Assembly (NCBI GenBank): GCA_029260735.1
Contig: JAJDCR010000137.1
Coordinates: 1-37,930, forward strand
DNA: 37,930 nt
Direction of reading: 5' to 3'
Origin: Planctomycetota bacterium
GTDB lineage: Bacteria; Planctomycetota; Uabimicrobiia; Uabimicrobiales; Uabimicrobiaceae
In this document: in pieces, positions 23,801 through 32,549 of the stretch
Position numbering within the stretch: position 1 is the stretch's first letter
Layout of the letters: each line of letters starts with the position of its first letter
Program-made: the position numbers and the translations under genes
Notes under the pieces: generated by a model
The model's input: only the letters and a program-made list of their open reading frames with translations
Told to the model about the DNA's origin: nothing
The model's database searches: none

Positions 23801-26764
23801 CCCTTTGCTTTATCTATAGAGGCTTGGCTAGAAGGTAATCAACTCATAGGTTTTTTAGAATATAAAACTTCTTTTTTTGAAAAAAATACGATAGAAATTT
23901 TTCTTAAACAATGGCAAGAGCTGCTCTCTTTCTGTGTAGAAAATCCCGATAAGAAAATTTCCCAAGTGCCTTTTTTTTCTGCCATAGAAAAAGATATTAC
24001 TTCCCTAACTCCTTGCCCTTACTATTGCGAAGAGAGCTCTTTAGATCAAATTTTTTCTGAACAAGCTCAAAAATACCCCACTGCCACCGCTCTAGTTTGG
24101 AAAGAAAAAAAACTGAGTTATCGCCAGTTGGACCAAGAATCTGGACAACTCGCTAACTATTTAAAAAAACGAGGCTGCCAAAGAGAAGATGTTATTGCTT
24201 TATTCTTGCCCCGATCTTTTGATTTGATAGTTTCCATACTGGCAATTGTTAAACTTGGAGCAACTTACCTTCCTCTTAATGTAAAGGAAGCTCCTAATCG
24301 ATTAGCTCATATTATGGAAGATTCTCAAGCCTCTCTTGTCATAAGTAAAGAGACTTTTTATAAAGAAATAAGCTTCCACTCCTCCATCCTCCTCCTCGAC
24401 GTCGATAAAGAATGGACAAGAGAATCTTCTTCTCTTCTGAAATCTTTCAATTGTCCTCAAAGTATAGCCTATATAATCTACACTTCTGGTTCGACTGGAA
24501 CTCCCAAAGGGGTAGCTGTTGCTCATGAGGGAGTTCAGAATCTTTGTTTGAGCTCTCCGTTCTTAGAATATTTTGGCCCTGACAAAATCGCTTGGCAACT
24601 AGCCTTTCCCTCTTTTGATGCTTCTACTGTAGAAATTTGGGGCCCTTTACTCCAAGGTGGTCAGTGTGTGCTTTTTCCTGAGGAAGTCCCTAGCGGAGCA
24701 ATCATTGCAAGTTTAGCAGAGAAATATCCCCCCGATTTTCTTTTTTTAACGACCTCCCTGTTTAACGCAATGGTAGAGGAGGATATAGAGTGTTTTCAAA
24801 AAATTACTGAAGTTTGGACAGGAGGAGAAGAGGCATCCTTACCTGTCATACAAAAATTTATTCAGAGATACCCACAGAAAAAAATTATCAATGGATATGG
24901 GCCCACAGAAAACACTGTTTTTACCACTTGGCACCCTATAACAAAAGAAAATCCTCTTCTCAGAAAACGAGTTTCTATTGGGAAAACGGTTTCGCGGAGC
25001 CAAATCTTTATTTTGGATTCAAAGTGCCAACTTGTTCCTCCTGGAATCGCAGGTGAAATTTATATTGGAGGGCCAGGTTTAGCTAGCGGATACTGGAGAA
25101 AACCTGAGCTAAGCGCTCAATCTTTCGTTCCTCATCCTTTCTCTTTGAAAGAAGGAGAACGACTTTACAAAACGGGAGACAAGGCTCGTTATTTAAGCAA
25201 TGGAGAAGTTGAATTTTTAGGACGCACGGACGAACAAGTAAAGTTGCGCGGCTTTAGAATTGAGCTAAACGAAATTGAAATCCAGCTGGAAAAGCACCCT
25301 CAAATAAGTCAAGCCATAGCTCTTATCCTTTCGAAAACTCATGAAAAACAGTTGTTTGCATTTTATACAGGCGCTTCTCCTCTGAAAGAGATCCAGCAGT
25401 ACCTAAGCTCTAGTATCCCCAGTTACATGATTCCTCCTCAAATTGTTTTTATAGAGCACTTCCCTTTGAACTATAGTGGCAAAGTTAATCGGCGCGCTTT
25501 GGAAAAGAAAGCTCTTTCTTTTCTAGAGAACGCTAATAAAAAAAACATTGTTTCTCCTCGCAGCCCTTTAGAAAAGGAGTTGTGGAGCATTTGGCAAGAA
25601 TTATTTCATGGAAAAGAGTTTGGAATAGAGGACAATTTTTTCGATTTAGGAGGGCATTCTCTTTTAGCCAATCGTTTAGCCATGAGAATTCAGCATAAAT
25701 TTTATATTAGCTTTACTTTACGAGATCTTTTCGAGGCACCTAGTATAGCACAAAGTGTTCCTCTTATCATAACAAAGCAAGGAAGTTCTATTCAAGAAAA
25801 CGAGCTTTCTCATCTTCTCAGTCAGGTGCAAGAACTTTCCGCAGAAGAGACAAGGAAACTTCTAGAGGAAATAGTAGCCCCACAAGAAAGTCTTTCATCA
25901 GAAGAAGAGAAACCTACTTGCAGCTATCCCATTAGTCTTTTTAAAAAAGGAAAAAGTGGGAAAAAGTTCTTTTTTTGTCACGGTGATTTTATGGGAGGAG
26001 GGTATTACTGGCACCAAGCTCATCATGCCATCAAAGATAGCTTTGATCTGTATACGATTGAGCCGCATGGGAGCCAAAACGAAGAAATTCCCTTATCTAT
26101 AGAAGAGATGGCTTTAGATTGTATCGAAAAGATTTTGCTTCTCCAAACGGAAGGGACTTACTTCCTTGGTGGTTTTTGTCATGGAGGGCAGGTTGCCTTT
26201 GAAATAGCTAAACTTCTCCTAAAAAGAGGGAAAAAAGTGGGAGCCGTTCTTCTTATTGATGCTAAAGCAAGCAATCAGAATTTCCAGCTTTTACGAAAAA
26301 GCACTCAACTTTGGGCTAAAGTAAGAAAATTATCTATTGCTCAAGAACAAGTTTTTTTTCTTCAGATGAGAGAACTACTTATCCTCTTAAAAAATCCTCT
26401 CCATTATTCTAAGAGTTTAGTTCGGGCCTGGAAGTTTTTCTTCTACTCAGGGCAAAAAGAAAAAACATTTTTCCAAGTTCTGAAAAATGAGAATTTTTCA
26501 GAAGAAGAAAGGGAACGTTTTTTAAGCTTAAGTTACCGAAGAATTGCCAATGCCTACATCCCTTCTTCGCAAGTTTGTTTTCCCATTTTTTTACTCTGGC
26601 CAAAAGACAAAGCTCAGGAATTTGAAAAAGAAGTTCTTTCTTGGAAAAAACTTTCTCCTCAAGTTCAAGGGGAAATGATAGAAGGAAATCACCTAACTTG
26701 TTTGAGTCAAAAAGATTTTCCGGAAAAACTCCAACAATATTTTGAAAAACTAGCATCTTTATGA
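20834..26764 (+). CDS. NRPS 1: acyl-ligase - T - C - A - T - TE
   Basis: A 1976-residue synthetase. (1) Residues about 10-510 are an acyl-CoA/acyl-AMP ligase-type adenylation domain: TSGTTSQPKMVPL about 174, EAYGMTEAAHQ, GWFCTGDQGYLDSEGYLYI, INRGGEKIFPKEVDEVL, PTGPTGKPDR. It suits a carboxylic-acid starter. (2) A carrier domain, GGDSLSAIRV, has its phosphopantetheine Ser about 556. (3) A condensation domain has intact HHLVFDG about 745. (4) An amino-acid adenylation domain has YTSGSTGTPKG about 1216, FDASTVEIW, NGYGPTENTVF, YKTGDKARYL and NYSGKVNRR. Aligned to the GrsA pocket I read D-A-V-F-W-G-G-V-F-K, nearest in style to codes for hydrophobic residues. (5) Carrier GGHSLLANRL about 1607. (6) A thioesterase has the nucleophile motif GGFCHGGQ about 1779, Asp in LLIDAKA and His in GNHLTC about 1952. 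The nucleophile is Cys, not Ser. No epimerase or methyl domain. NRPS 2 follows after 13 nt. Confidence 0.95.
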   Translation: MKDGSSLTHWSILEKLAQEIPQDIALLGESRLTFSYAHVQAQIEYTVSFLNEWGLGRNDTIVVVLENGPEMAMAFLSLTAGIKVAPLNPNYQERELRYYFSQTQAKAVLLDPQKHLKAKKIAQEMGIGVLSLVKNAPESQSFTWQEIHPPQKKNDSSLQKGFSQSSDIALILHTSGTTSQPKMVPLKQSQLCLSASNIQKTLELTSSDRCFNIMPLFHIHGLVAGLLSSVLKGASVVCTRGFDPNTFMNNIEKYQASWYTAVPTMHQNILQLKKQEPKRKHSLRFIRSSSAPLPETVIAGLEEFFAVPVIEAYGMTEAAHQISSNPLPPDQRKSGSVGKASGPKVAIMGEKQDFLAPKQIGEIVIQGNNVITGYAHNKKANQENFVGGWFCTGDQGYLDSEGYLYICGRLKEMINRGGEKIFPKEVDEVLLAHQDVAQALTFASAHSSLGEDVAAAIVLKEGKSLSKKELQKFVGEHLARFKVPQEIFFLEKIPTGPTGKPDRIGMPRHLGLGQKKEREKEEEGTPLEEKIKEIYKEVLSAKSLSLRDSFFQQGGDSLSAIRVISRLRHQLKKEISLKNFFLHSSIKDLAILLKDIPEHSNIPLLLEKTSSDPVLSLAQERVYLLSKLEKNPAAYHRALVLDIEGPLDPEIFAQSIQKQVAQEEIFHTFFPSNKEGPFPQICPNFQLPYHKIDLSELSSSEQESTWQATYFNHLNNGFLISERPPLEIFIHKLAPEKYRLFCSFHHLVFDGFSAKLFQEKLVSIYQAQEKNESLPQSSFSVKYSHYAHWQRSLLQKNLWDKEWLYWENQLKDLPLPASLPFDKHVPKNQDEGTGNRIYWSYSLETSQKITGFSLEKNATLFMTLLASLQALLYRYKPDRDVVIGTFVNTRNRIELESQIGLYLNTLVLRANLSPSMTYDQLVEKNKRLVLEALQHQNFPFEEIVKKINPQRHLGTNPFFETSFQMRSRESHQTSSGVTFREKLSPLVWTPFALSIEAWLEGNQLIGFLEYKTSFFEKNTIEIFLKQWQELLSFCVENPDKKISQVPFFSAIEKDITSLTPCPYYCEESSLDQIFSEQAQKYPTATALVWKEKKLSYRQLDQESGQLANYLKKRGCQREDVIALFLPRSFDLIVSILAIVKLGATYLPLNVKEAPNRLAHIMEDSQASLVISKETFYKEISFHSSILLLDVDKEWTRESSSLLKSFNCPQSIAYIIYTSGSTGTPKGVAVAHEGVQNLCLSSPFLEYFGPDKIAWQLAFPSFDASTVEIWGPLLQGGQCVLFPEEVPSGAIIASLAEKYPPDFLFLTTSLFNAMVEEDIECFQKITEVWTGGEEASLPVIQKFIQRYPQKKIINGYGPTENTVFTTWHPITKENPLLRKRVSIGKTVSRSQIFILDSKCQLVPPGIAGEIYIGGPGLASGYWRKPELSAQSFVPHPFSLKEGERLYKTGDKARYLSNGEVEFLGRTDEQVKLRGFRIELNEIEIQLEKHPQISQAIALILSKTHEKQLFAFYTGASPLKEIQQYLSSSIPSYMIPPQIVFIEHFPLNYSGKVNRRALEKKALSFLENANKKNIVSPRSPLEKELWSIWQELFHGKEFGIEDNFFDLGGHSLLANRLAMRIQHKFYISFTLRDLFEAPSIAQSVPLIITKQGSSIQENELSHLLSQVQELSAEETRKLLEEIVAPQESLSSEEEKPTCSYPISLFKKGKSGKKFFFCHGDFMGGGYYWHQAHHAIKDSFDLYTIEPHGSQNEEIPLSIEEMALDCIEKILLLQTEGTYFLGGFCHGGQVAFEIAKLLLKRGKKVGAVLLIDAKASNQNFQLLRKSTQLWAKVRKLSIAQEQVFFLQMRELLILLKNPLHYSKSLVRAWKFFFYSGQKEKTFFQVLKNENFSEEERERFLSLSYRRIANAYIPSSQVCFPIFLLWPKDKAQEFEKEVLSWKKLSPQVQGEMIEGNHLTCLSQKDFPEKLQQYFEKLASL

Positions 26765-26777
26765 AGCGAAGGTTTAA

Positions 26778-29700
26778 ATGGACAAAGAAAATTTACACGA
26801 GCAAATCGCTCGACTATCTCCCGAAAAGCAAGCTTTGCTTCAGCGTATCTTAGAAAAAAAACAATCTAAGGGAAAAGAAGGAATAGAGATAAAAAAGTTT
26901 TCTCCAGATAAAATTCCCACTTCTTTTGCTCAAAAACAAATTTGGCTGCTTCAGCAAATGCAAGTAGAAATTCCTATTTATAACTACCATCAGATATTCT
27001 GTGTTGAGGGAGACTTTAGAGTCGCCGCTTGGAAAAAAACCATCGAGGAAATGGAAAAGCGACACGAAGTTTTCCGAACAAACTTTAGAGAAGAGGAAGA
27101 TGATCTCTATCAAAAAGTTTCGACACCAGGAAAAGTCCACTGGCAAGAGAGCAATTTTCAAGAAAAGAAAAAAGACGAACTACAAATAGTTCTTGAGGAA
27201 AAAATCAACAGTCCTTTTGATCTTTTTCAGGACAGTTTACTCCGAGCAGAAATCTTTCAAACAGGGACTGAATCTTTTGTTCTTTTGCTCATCACTCACC
27301 AGATTGTCTTTGATGGATGGTCTCACGAAATCTTTCTCGAGGAGCTCTCTGACCTATATTCTTTTTACACCCAAGAAAAAGAATGCCCTTTGTCTCCTTT
27401 GCCTGCCCAATACCAAGATTTTGTTTACTGGGAAAGAGAAGCCTTGAAAAACCTCAGCATAGAAAAAGAGATATCTTTTTGGAAAAAAAACTTAGAGAGC
27501 GCTCCTGAGATGTCCTTTTTTCCTCTGGACTTTCCTCGCCCTTCTCAAAGAAATTTCCAAGGTAAAGTCTACTATTTTTCTCTTCCGGCAAAGACTTGGG
27601 CTAAGCTTACCCGACTCAGCCAAGAACTTCGGGTAACAAACTTCTCTTCCCTTTTAGCCTCCGTTTATACCCTTCTCTATCGGCTTACTGGCCAAACAGA
27701 CTTGGTCATAGGATCTCCTGTTGCAAATCGGCAGCAACCAGAGTGGGAAAAGCTTATAGGAATATTTCTCAATACCCTAGCTTTCCGCTCCCCCGTTTTT
27801 CCAGAATTGTCCTTCAGAGAATTTCTCAAATTAGTGGAGAAAAGAGTTGAGGAGACTCTAGAGAACCAAAATTTGCCTTTCCAAAAACTCTTAGCTGAGA
27901 TTCCTTTTTTACGTAACCCTAGTTATAGTCCTTTTTTTCAAATGGCTCTTGCCTGGCAGAGCTTTCCTTCTAAGGGCTCTCTAAAGCTAGGCCAACTACA
28001 AGTCCAAGAATGGGTTATATCTCAAACAGTTACTCCCTTTGATATTATTCTTTCTCTCATGGAAGTGGATGGGGTTTGCCAAGGCTACTGGCAGTATCGC
28101 ACCGATCTATTTACCGAAGAAAGTATCATATCTTTTCACAGACACTGGGAAAAATTGCTCGATACTCTATTCTTGAACCCGGAGAAAACACTAAGCAGTC
28201 TTCCCCAAATAACAAAACCCCAAATAACAAAAAGAGGCAAAACACATTTGTCCCGAGAAGACGCTCCCAAACCGAGTGCTACTCAGTTCCCTCAAAGCGA
28301 TTATCTAAACAAAGACTATATCCAAGATATCGTCTCCTTGCACTGGAAAGAGCTTTTGTCAGTGCAAAGTCTAGACGAAAAAGATAACTTTTTTGCTCTG
28401 GGAGGGCATTCTCTCCTTGCTACGAGAATCGTCTCTCGCTTAAACAAAACCTTAGGAGTGCATCTTTCACTGGCCGATATTTTTGAGTACCCGACTGTTA
28501 AAGAGCTGACTGACAGAGTCCGAGAAAAACAAAACCATATCCAAAGCTCTTCTCCCGTACCTCCCCCTGGTGAAGATTCACCAGTGCCTCTTTCTTCGGC
28601 TCAGAAAAGACTATGGTTCCTCATGCAATTAGAGCCTGAGAATTGCTCTTACAATCTCTCGTATTCTTTCCATATCAAAGGCCACCTGGATGTCTCGTCT
28701 TTAAAAGAAGCTTTCTCCATCCTGGTAAGCCGCCACTCGGTATTACGCACTCATTTCTTAGCAGAAAAAGGGATTCCCTTTCAATTTGTCTCTTCTTCCT
28801 TCGAGGTAAACTGGCAGGAGAAAGATTTGCGTTCCTCAAGCGAAGGCACAGATTTAGAGACTCAGCTTTGCCAGCTTGCTAGTGATGATTTTTCCATCCC
28901 TTTTTCTTTAGCAAAAAGTCCTCCCTGGCGCTGTGTCTTAATCCAAGTCACAGAAGAAGACTGGGCTCTTTTACTTTCTATGCATCACATCATTACAGAT
29001 GGTTGGTCCAATGAAATTCTTCTGGAGGAGATATCTCATGTTTATAATGCTTTAAAAAAGCAACAAACTCACTCGTTACCTCCTTTAGAGGCACAGTTCT
29101 CTGACTTTTGTCGAGAAAATGAAAAGAGAGAGTTTTCTTTTTCGGAAAAATTTTGGCAAAACCAGTTTAGCGGTGATATCCCAATACTCTACTTACCAAC
29201 AGACTCTCCTCGTCCGAAAAAACAAACTTACCAAGGAAATCTACATTACAATACTTTGCCCGGTACCGTAGAAGAGAAAATTTTCCAGTTTAGCCAAAAA
29301 CATGAGAGCACAACATTTCTCACTTTACTAAGCGCTTTCTCTGTTTTTCTATCTCGTCTAAGCAACCAAACCGATTTCGTTGTAGGAATTCCCGCAACCA
29401 ATCGATCTGATCCTAAATTTGAAAAAGTCATGGGCTTTTTTGTCAACACCTTGGCTCTTCGAGTGCAACTAGCTTCTCAAAAGACATTCCTTTCTCTTTT
29501 AAATAAAATAAAACAAAATTTTCTGGCCGCTCATGAACACCAAAGCTATCCTTTCGAACGTTTAGTCGAGTTGGTCAATCCCCAACGAGATAACGCTGTT
29601 CCTCCTCTCTCTCAAGTTATTTTTTCCTATCAAAACTTCTCTTTACCTCACCTAGATTTAGAGGAACTAGAAACAAAAAGAATTCCTCATAAGCAACATA

Positions 29701-32549
29701 CCTCTCGTTTTGATTTGTCTGTTTTTGCCTTCCATCAAGATAAGAAGCTAAAAATAATTTTTGAGTACAACCTTGATATTTTTCACCCAGCAACAATCCA
29801 AATTTGGCAAGAGAGTTTTCAGCTACTGCTCGAAGGAATTGTCGAAAACCCACAACGAAATTGGCTTGATTATGAACTTTTTCCGGAAAAAGATTTTATC
29901 CAATCCTTTTGCTACCCTTCAAATCCATTGCCGAAAGAAAAAAGATCATATTCTTCTTTAGAGAAACTTTACTACCATCGATTAAAAGAAACTCCTTCCA
30001 AAACGGCTTTCTTTTCTTCTGATAAGAAAATCGACTATCAGACCATTGATGAGCAAAGTAACCAATTGGCTCATTATTTGAAATATTTTGACGTACAGTG
30101 GGAAACTCCTGTCGCTGTTTACTTGGAAAGGTCGGAGCTAGCGGTCATTGCGATGTGGGCAATATGGAAAAGAGGAGGAGTTTTTATTCCTCTTGACATC
30201 TATTCTCCCCCTGAGAGAATCGCTTTCATTCTCAAAGACACCCAAGCCAGCGTTCTTATCAGCGAAGGTTATTTACAAGGGAAATTGCCGGATGTAGATT
30301 TTTCCATCATCAACTTGGATGATTTGGAGGAGATTTGTTTAGATTACCCAAAAAATGATATATTTGTAGATAAACCTCTCAGTAGCTTAACTTATATCAT
30401 GTATACCTCTGGTTCGACGGGCCATCCCAAAGGAGTTATGGGAACACAGGAGAGTATCCTCAGTCGCTTACAGTGGATGTGGAGGGAATATCCCTTTACT
30501 TCGGAAGAGGTAGCCTGCCATCGTACCTCTCTCAACTTTATTGATGCTCTTTGGGAACTTCTCGGAGCTTTTCTCCAGGGCATCCCCACCTTGATTCTTT
30601 CAGAAAAAGAAGTTAAGGACCCCACCCTTCTTGTCGATCTATTATCTCAATTTCAAGTAAGCCGAGTTTGGTTGGTCCCTTCTCACCTCCAAACTATTTT
30701 GGAAAGTCAAAAAAAACTGTCTTCTCGTCTCAATAAACTAAAGCTTTGGATTACCACAGGCGAATCGACATCTCTTACTCTAGCCCATTTATTTCAAGAG
30801 AAGTTACCCCAAGCAACTCTTCTCAATTTATATGGGACTTCAGAAGTCTGGGATGTTTGTGCTCATGAGTTCAACCAAAGCTCTCCTTTTTGTTTTCCTA
30901 TCGGACGTCCTCTTAACTACCGAGAAATTTTCCTCTTCGATGCAAATTTACATTTAGTTCCTCGAGGCAGTGTCGGAGAAATTTTTGTAGCCGGTGCGGG
31001 ACTTAGTAGAGGTTACAAAGGTGACCCTGTGTTAACAGCAGAACGCTTTCGCCCGCACCCTTTTGCTCAAACTCCAGGAGAAAGAATATATCAAACGGGA
31101 GATCTCGCTCGCTTTCTTCCCGATGGAAACATCCAGTATTTACACCGCAATGACCACCAAGTTAAAATCCGTGGCCTCAGAATTTCTTTAGAAGAAATCG
31201 AAACGGCTTTACTCACTCATCCTCAAGTAAAAAGAGTTGCCGTGGTGAGCACAGAAGGTAAGGGAAGAGATAAAGGACTTATCGCCTATATACAGTCCTC
31301 TCCAGGAATTACTCTCAATACAAAAAATTTCCCTTCTTTTCTAAGGGAACTTCTCCCTGCTGCCATGATTCCCGGAAACTTCGTTCAACTCGCCTCTCTC
31401 CCTTTAACGATCAATGGTAAGCTTGATCGCCGTTTCCTCAGCCAAGTTGACCACAAAGCTCTTCCCTCTTTTCCCGAAAAGAAAATTCCCCAGGACCCTC
31501 TACAATATATTCTTCGGTCAATCTGGAAACAGTTCTTACCTCAAGCAAACATAAACATCAAGGATAGTTTTTTCGACCTGGGGGGACACTCTCTTCTCGC
31601 TGTCCAAGTTCTAGATGAAATCAATAACCGCTGCCAGACTAAACTTCCCCTCTCTGCCCTCATGACTCATGGTACCATCGAAGAACTTGCCCAAGAAATA
31701 ATCTCGCATGACATAGAGAAGTTTTCTTCTCCCATTACCCTCGTTCAAAAAGGAAAAGGAGGTAAAAACTTCTTTTTCTTTCACGGAGATTACAACGGAG
31801 GAGGCTACTATTGCTTGCGTCTAAAATCTTACATCCCAGACAAATTTGATTTTTATGTTTTACAACCTCACGGCCTCGGAGGAGAGGAAATTCCCCTTAG
31901 TATCGAAGAAATGGCCTTGGATTACGCACAAAAGATCCAAGCTATACAGCCACAGGGGCCTTACTATTTTGGAGGATTTTGCCACGGAGGATACCTCGCC
32001 TACGAAATTACAAAGTTTTTTGAAAAAAGAGGAGAGAAAATCGAAATACTTTTGATTGGGCATAGCTGGGTAAACAACATGCAGTTCTACTGGCTAGAGA
32101 GAGTTACTAAAATATGGGCCTATCTTACTGGGCAAACTCCAGAGCAAAGACAACTCCTCTTTCTGAAAATTCGAAATGGGATTACCACCCGCAAATTATC
32201 CGAAAAAGAGCGCAAAAAATCTCACTACTTCCTTAAAATCATTTCTCCCAAAAGCATGAAAAACATAGCCGAAAGACATTCATTCTTCGATAAAACGTAT
32301 ATTCGTGTAGCCCATACTTATATCCCCCAAGGCAAAATTGCCTCTCCTGTTATCCTCTTTTGGCCCGAAAAACGCCTCTTTGAAATTGAGAATAGCCCCT
32401 ATCCATTGACAGGTTGGAAAAAACTCGCCGACCAAGTACAGCTAGAGGTTATCCCCGGAGATCACTTGAGCTGCATCACTCAGTATGGAGAAGAGTTTTT
32501 TAGGAAAATAAATTCGTTTTTGGAACGTTCCTTGGAAAAGGATAGCTGA
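26778..32549 (+). CDS. NRPS 2: C(inactive) - T - C - A - T - TE
   Basis: A 1923-residue synthetase, 13 nt after NRPS 1. (1) The first condensation domain (about 40-470) reads THQIVFDGW at about 173: the second, catalytic His of HHxxxDG is Gln. (2) A carrier domain (GGHSLLATRI, about 542) follows with no adenylation domain between. (3) The second condensation domain is intact (HHIITDGW, about 735). (4) The adenylation domain has YTSGSTGHPKG about 1209, TSLNFIDALWELLG, LLNLYGTSEVWD, YQTGDLARFL and TINGKLDRR. Asp235 of the usual pocket is Ile and the next position is Asp, as in beta-alanine-activating domains (code start V-D-W); I read I-D-W-W-I-T-L. (5) Carrier GGHSLLAVQV about 1602. (6) A thioesterase has GGFCHGGY about 1732 (Cys nucleophile) and GDHLSC about 1895, but IGHSW where an Asp is expected. 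Start ATG follows GAAGG. A 15-bp tandem repeat (28203-28232) lies in the linker after domain 1. Confidence 0.94.
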   Translation: MDKENLHEQIARLSPEKQALLQRILEKKQSKGKEGIEIKKFSPDKIPTSFAQKQIWLLQQMQVEIPIYNYHQIFCVEGDFRVAAWKKTIEEMEKRHEVFRTNFREEEDDLYQKVSTPGKVHWQESNFQEKKKDELQIVLEEKINSPFDLFQDSLLRAEIFQTGTESFVLLLITHQIVFDGWSHEIFLEELSDLYSFYTQEKECPLSPLPAQYQDFVYWEREALKNLSIEKEISFWKKNLESAPEMSFFPLDFPRPSQRNFQGKVYYFSLPAKTWAKLTRLSQELRVTNFSSLLASVYTLLYRLTGQTDLVIGSPVANRQQPEWEKLIGIFLNTLAFRSPVFPELSFREFLKLVEKRVEETLENQNLPFQKLLAEIPFLRNPSYSPFFQMALAWQSFPSKGSLKLGQLQVQEWVISQTVTPFDIILSLMEVDGVCQGYWQYRTDLFTEESIISFHRHWEKLLDTLFLNPEKTLSSLPQITKPQITKRGKTHLSREDAPKPSATQFPQSDYLNKDYIQDIVSLHWKELLSVQSLDEKDNFFALGGHSLLATRIVSRLNKTLGVHLSLADIFEYPTVKELTDRVREKQNHIQSSSPVPPPGEDSPVPLSSAQKRLWFLMQLEPENCSYNLSYSFHIKGHLDVSSLKEAFSILVSRHSVLRTHFLAEKGIPFQFVSSSFEVNWQEKDLRSSSEGTDLETQLCQLASDDFSIPFSLAKSPPWRCVLIQVTEEDWALLLSMHHIITDGWSNEILLEEISHVYNALKKQQTHSLPPLEAQFSDFCRENEKREFSFSEKFWQNQFSGDIPILYLPTDSPRPKKQTYQGNLHYNTLPGTVEEKIFQFSQKHESTTFLTLLSAFSVFLSRLSNQTDFVVGIPATNRSDPKFEKVMGFFVNTLALRVQLASQKTFLSLLNKIKQNFLAAHEHQSYPFERLVELVNPQRDNAVPPLSQVIFSYQNFSLPHLDLEELETKRIPHKQHTSRFDLSVFAFHQDKKLKIIFEYNLDIFHPATIQIWQESFQLLLEGIVENPQRNWLDYELFPEKDFIQSFCYPSNPLPKEKRSYSSLEKLYYHRLKETPSKTAFFSSDKKIDYQTIDEQSNQLAHYLKYFDVQWETPVAVYLERSELAVIAMWAIWKRGGVFIPLDIYSPPERIAFILKDTQASVLISEGYLQGKLPDVDFSIINLDDLEEICLDYPKNDIFVDKPLSSLTYIMYTSGSTGHPKGVMGTQESILSRLQWMWREYPFTSEEVACHRTSLNFIDALWELLGAFLQGIPTLILSEKEVKDPTLLVDLLSQFQVSRVWLVPSHLQTILESQKKLSSRLNKLKLWITTGESTSLTLAHLFQEKLPQATLLNLYGTSEVWDVCAHEFNQSSPFCFPIGRPLNYREIFLFDANLHLVPRGSVGEIFVAGAGLSRGYKGDPVLTAERFRPHPFAQTPGERIYQTGDLARFLPDGNIQYLHRNDHQVKIRGLRISLEEIETALLTHPQVKRVAVVSTEGKGRDKGLIAYIQSSPGITLNTKNFPSFLRELLPAAMIPGNFVQLASLPLTINGKLDRRFLSQVDHKALPSFPEKKIPQDPLQYILRSIWKQFLPQANINIKDSFFDLGGHSLLAVQVLDEINNRCQTKLPLSALMTHGTIEELAQEIISHDIEKFSSPITLVQKGKGGKNFFFFHGDYNGGGYYCLRLKSYIPDKFDFYVLQPHGLGGEEIPLSIEEMALDYAQKIQAIQPQGPYYFGGFCHGGYLAYEITKFFEKRGEKIEILLIGHSWVNNMQFYWLERVTKIWAYLTGQTPEQRQLLFLKIRNGITTRKLSEKERKKSHYFLKIISPKSMKNIAERHSFFDKTYIRVAHTYIPQGKIASPVILFWPEKRLFEIENSPYPLTGWKKLADQVQLEVIPGDHLSCITQYGEEFFRKINSFLERSLEKDS
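28203..28232 (+). repeat. 15-bp tandem repeat in an interdomain linker
   Basis: CCCCAAATAACAAAA occurs twice in exact tandem and encodes PQITK-PQITK in the C-to-T linker of NRPS 2. It is in frame and harmless, and marks a flexible, fast-evolving linker. Confidence 0.9.

Noticed and set aside
21734..24526. Antisense frames of 70-120 codons inside the NRPS genes
   Set aside because: They are shadows of a strongly supported coding strand, without starts, ribosome sites or known families.
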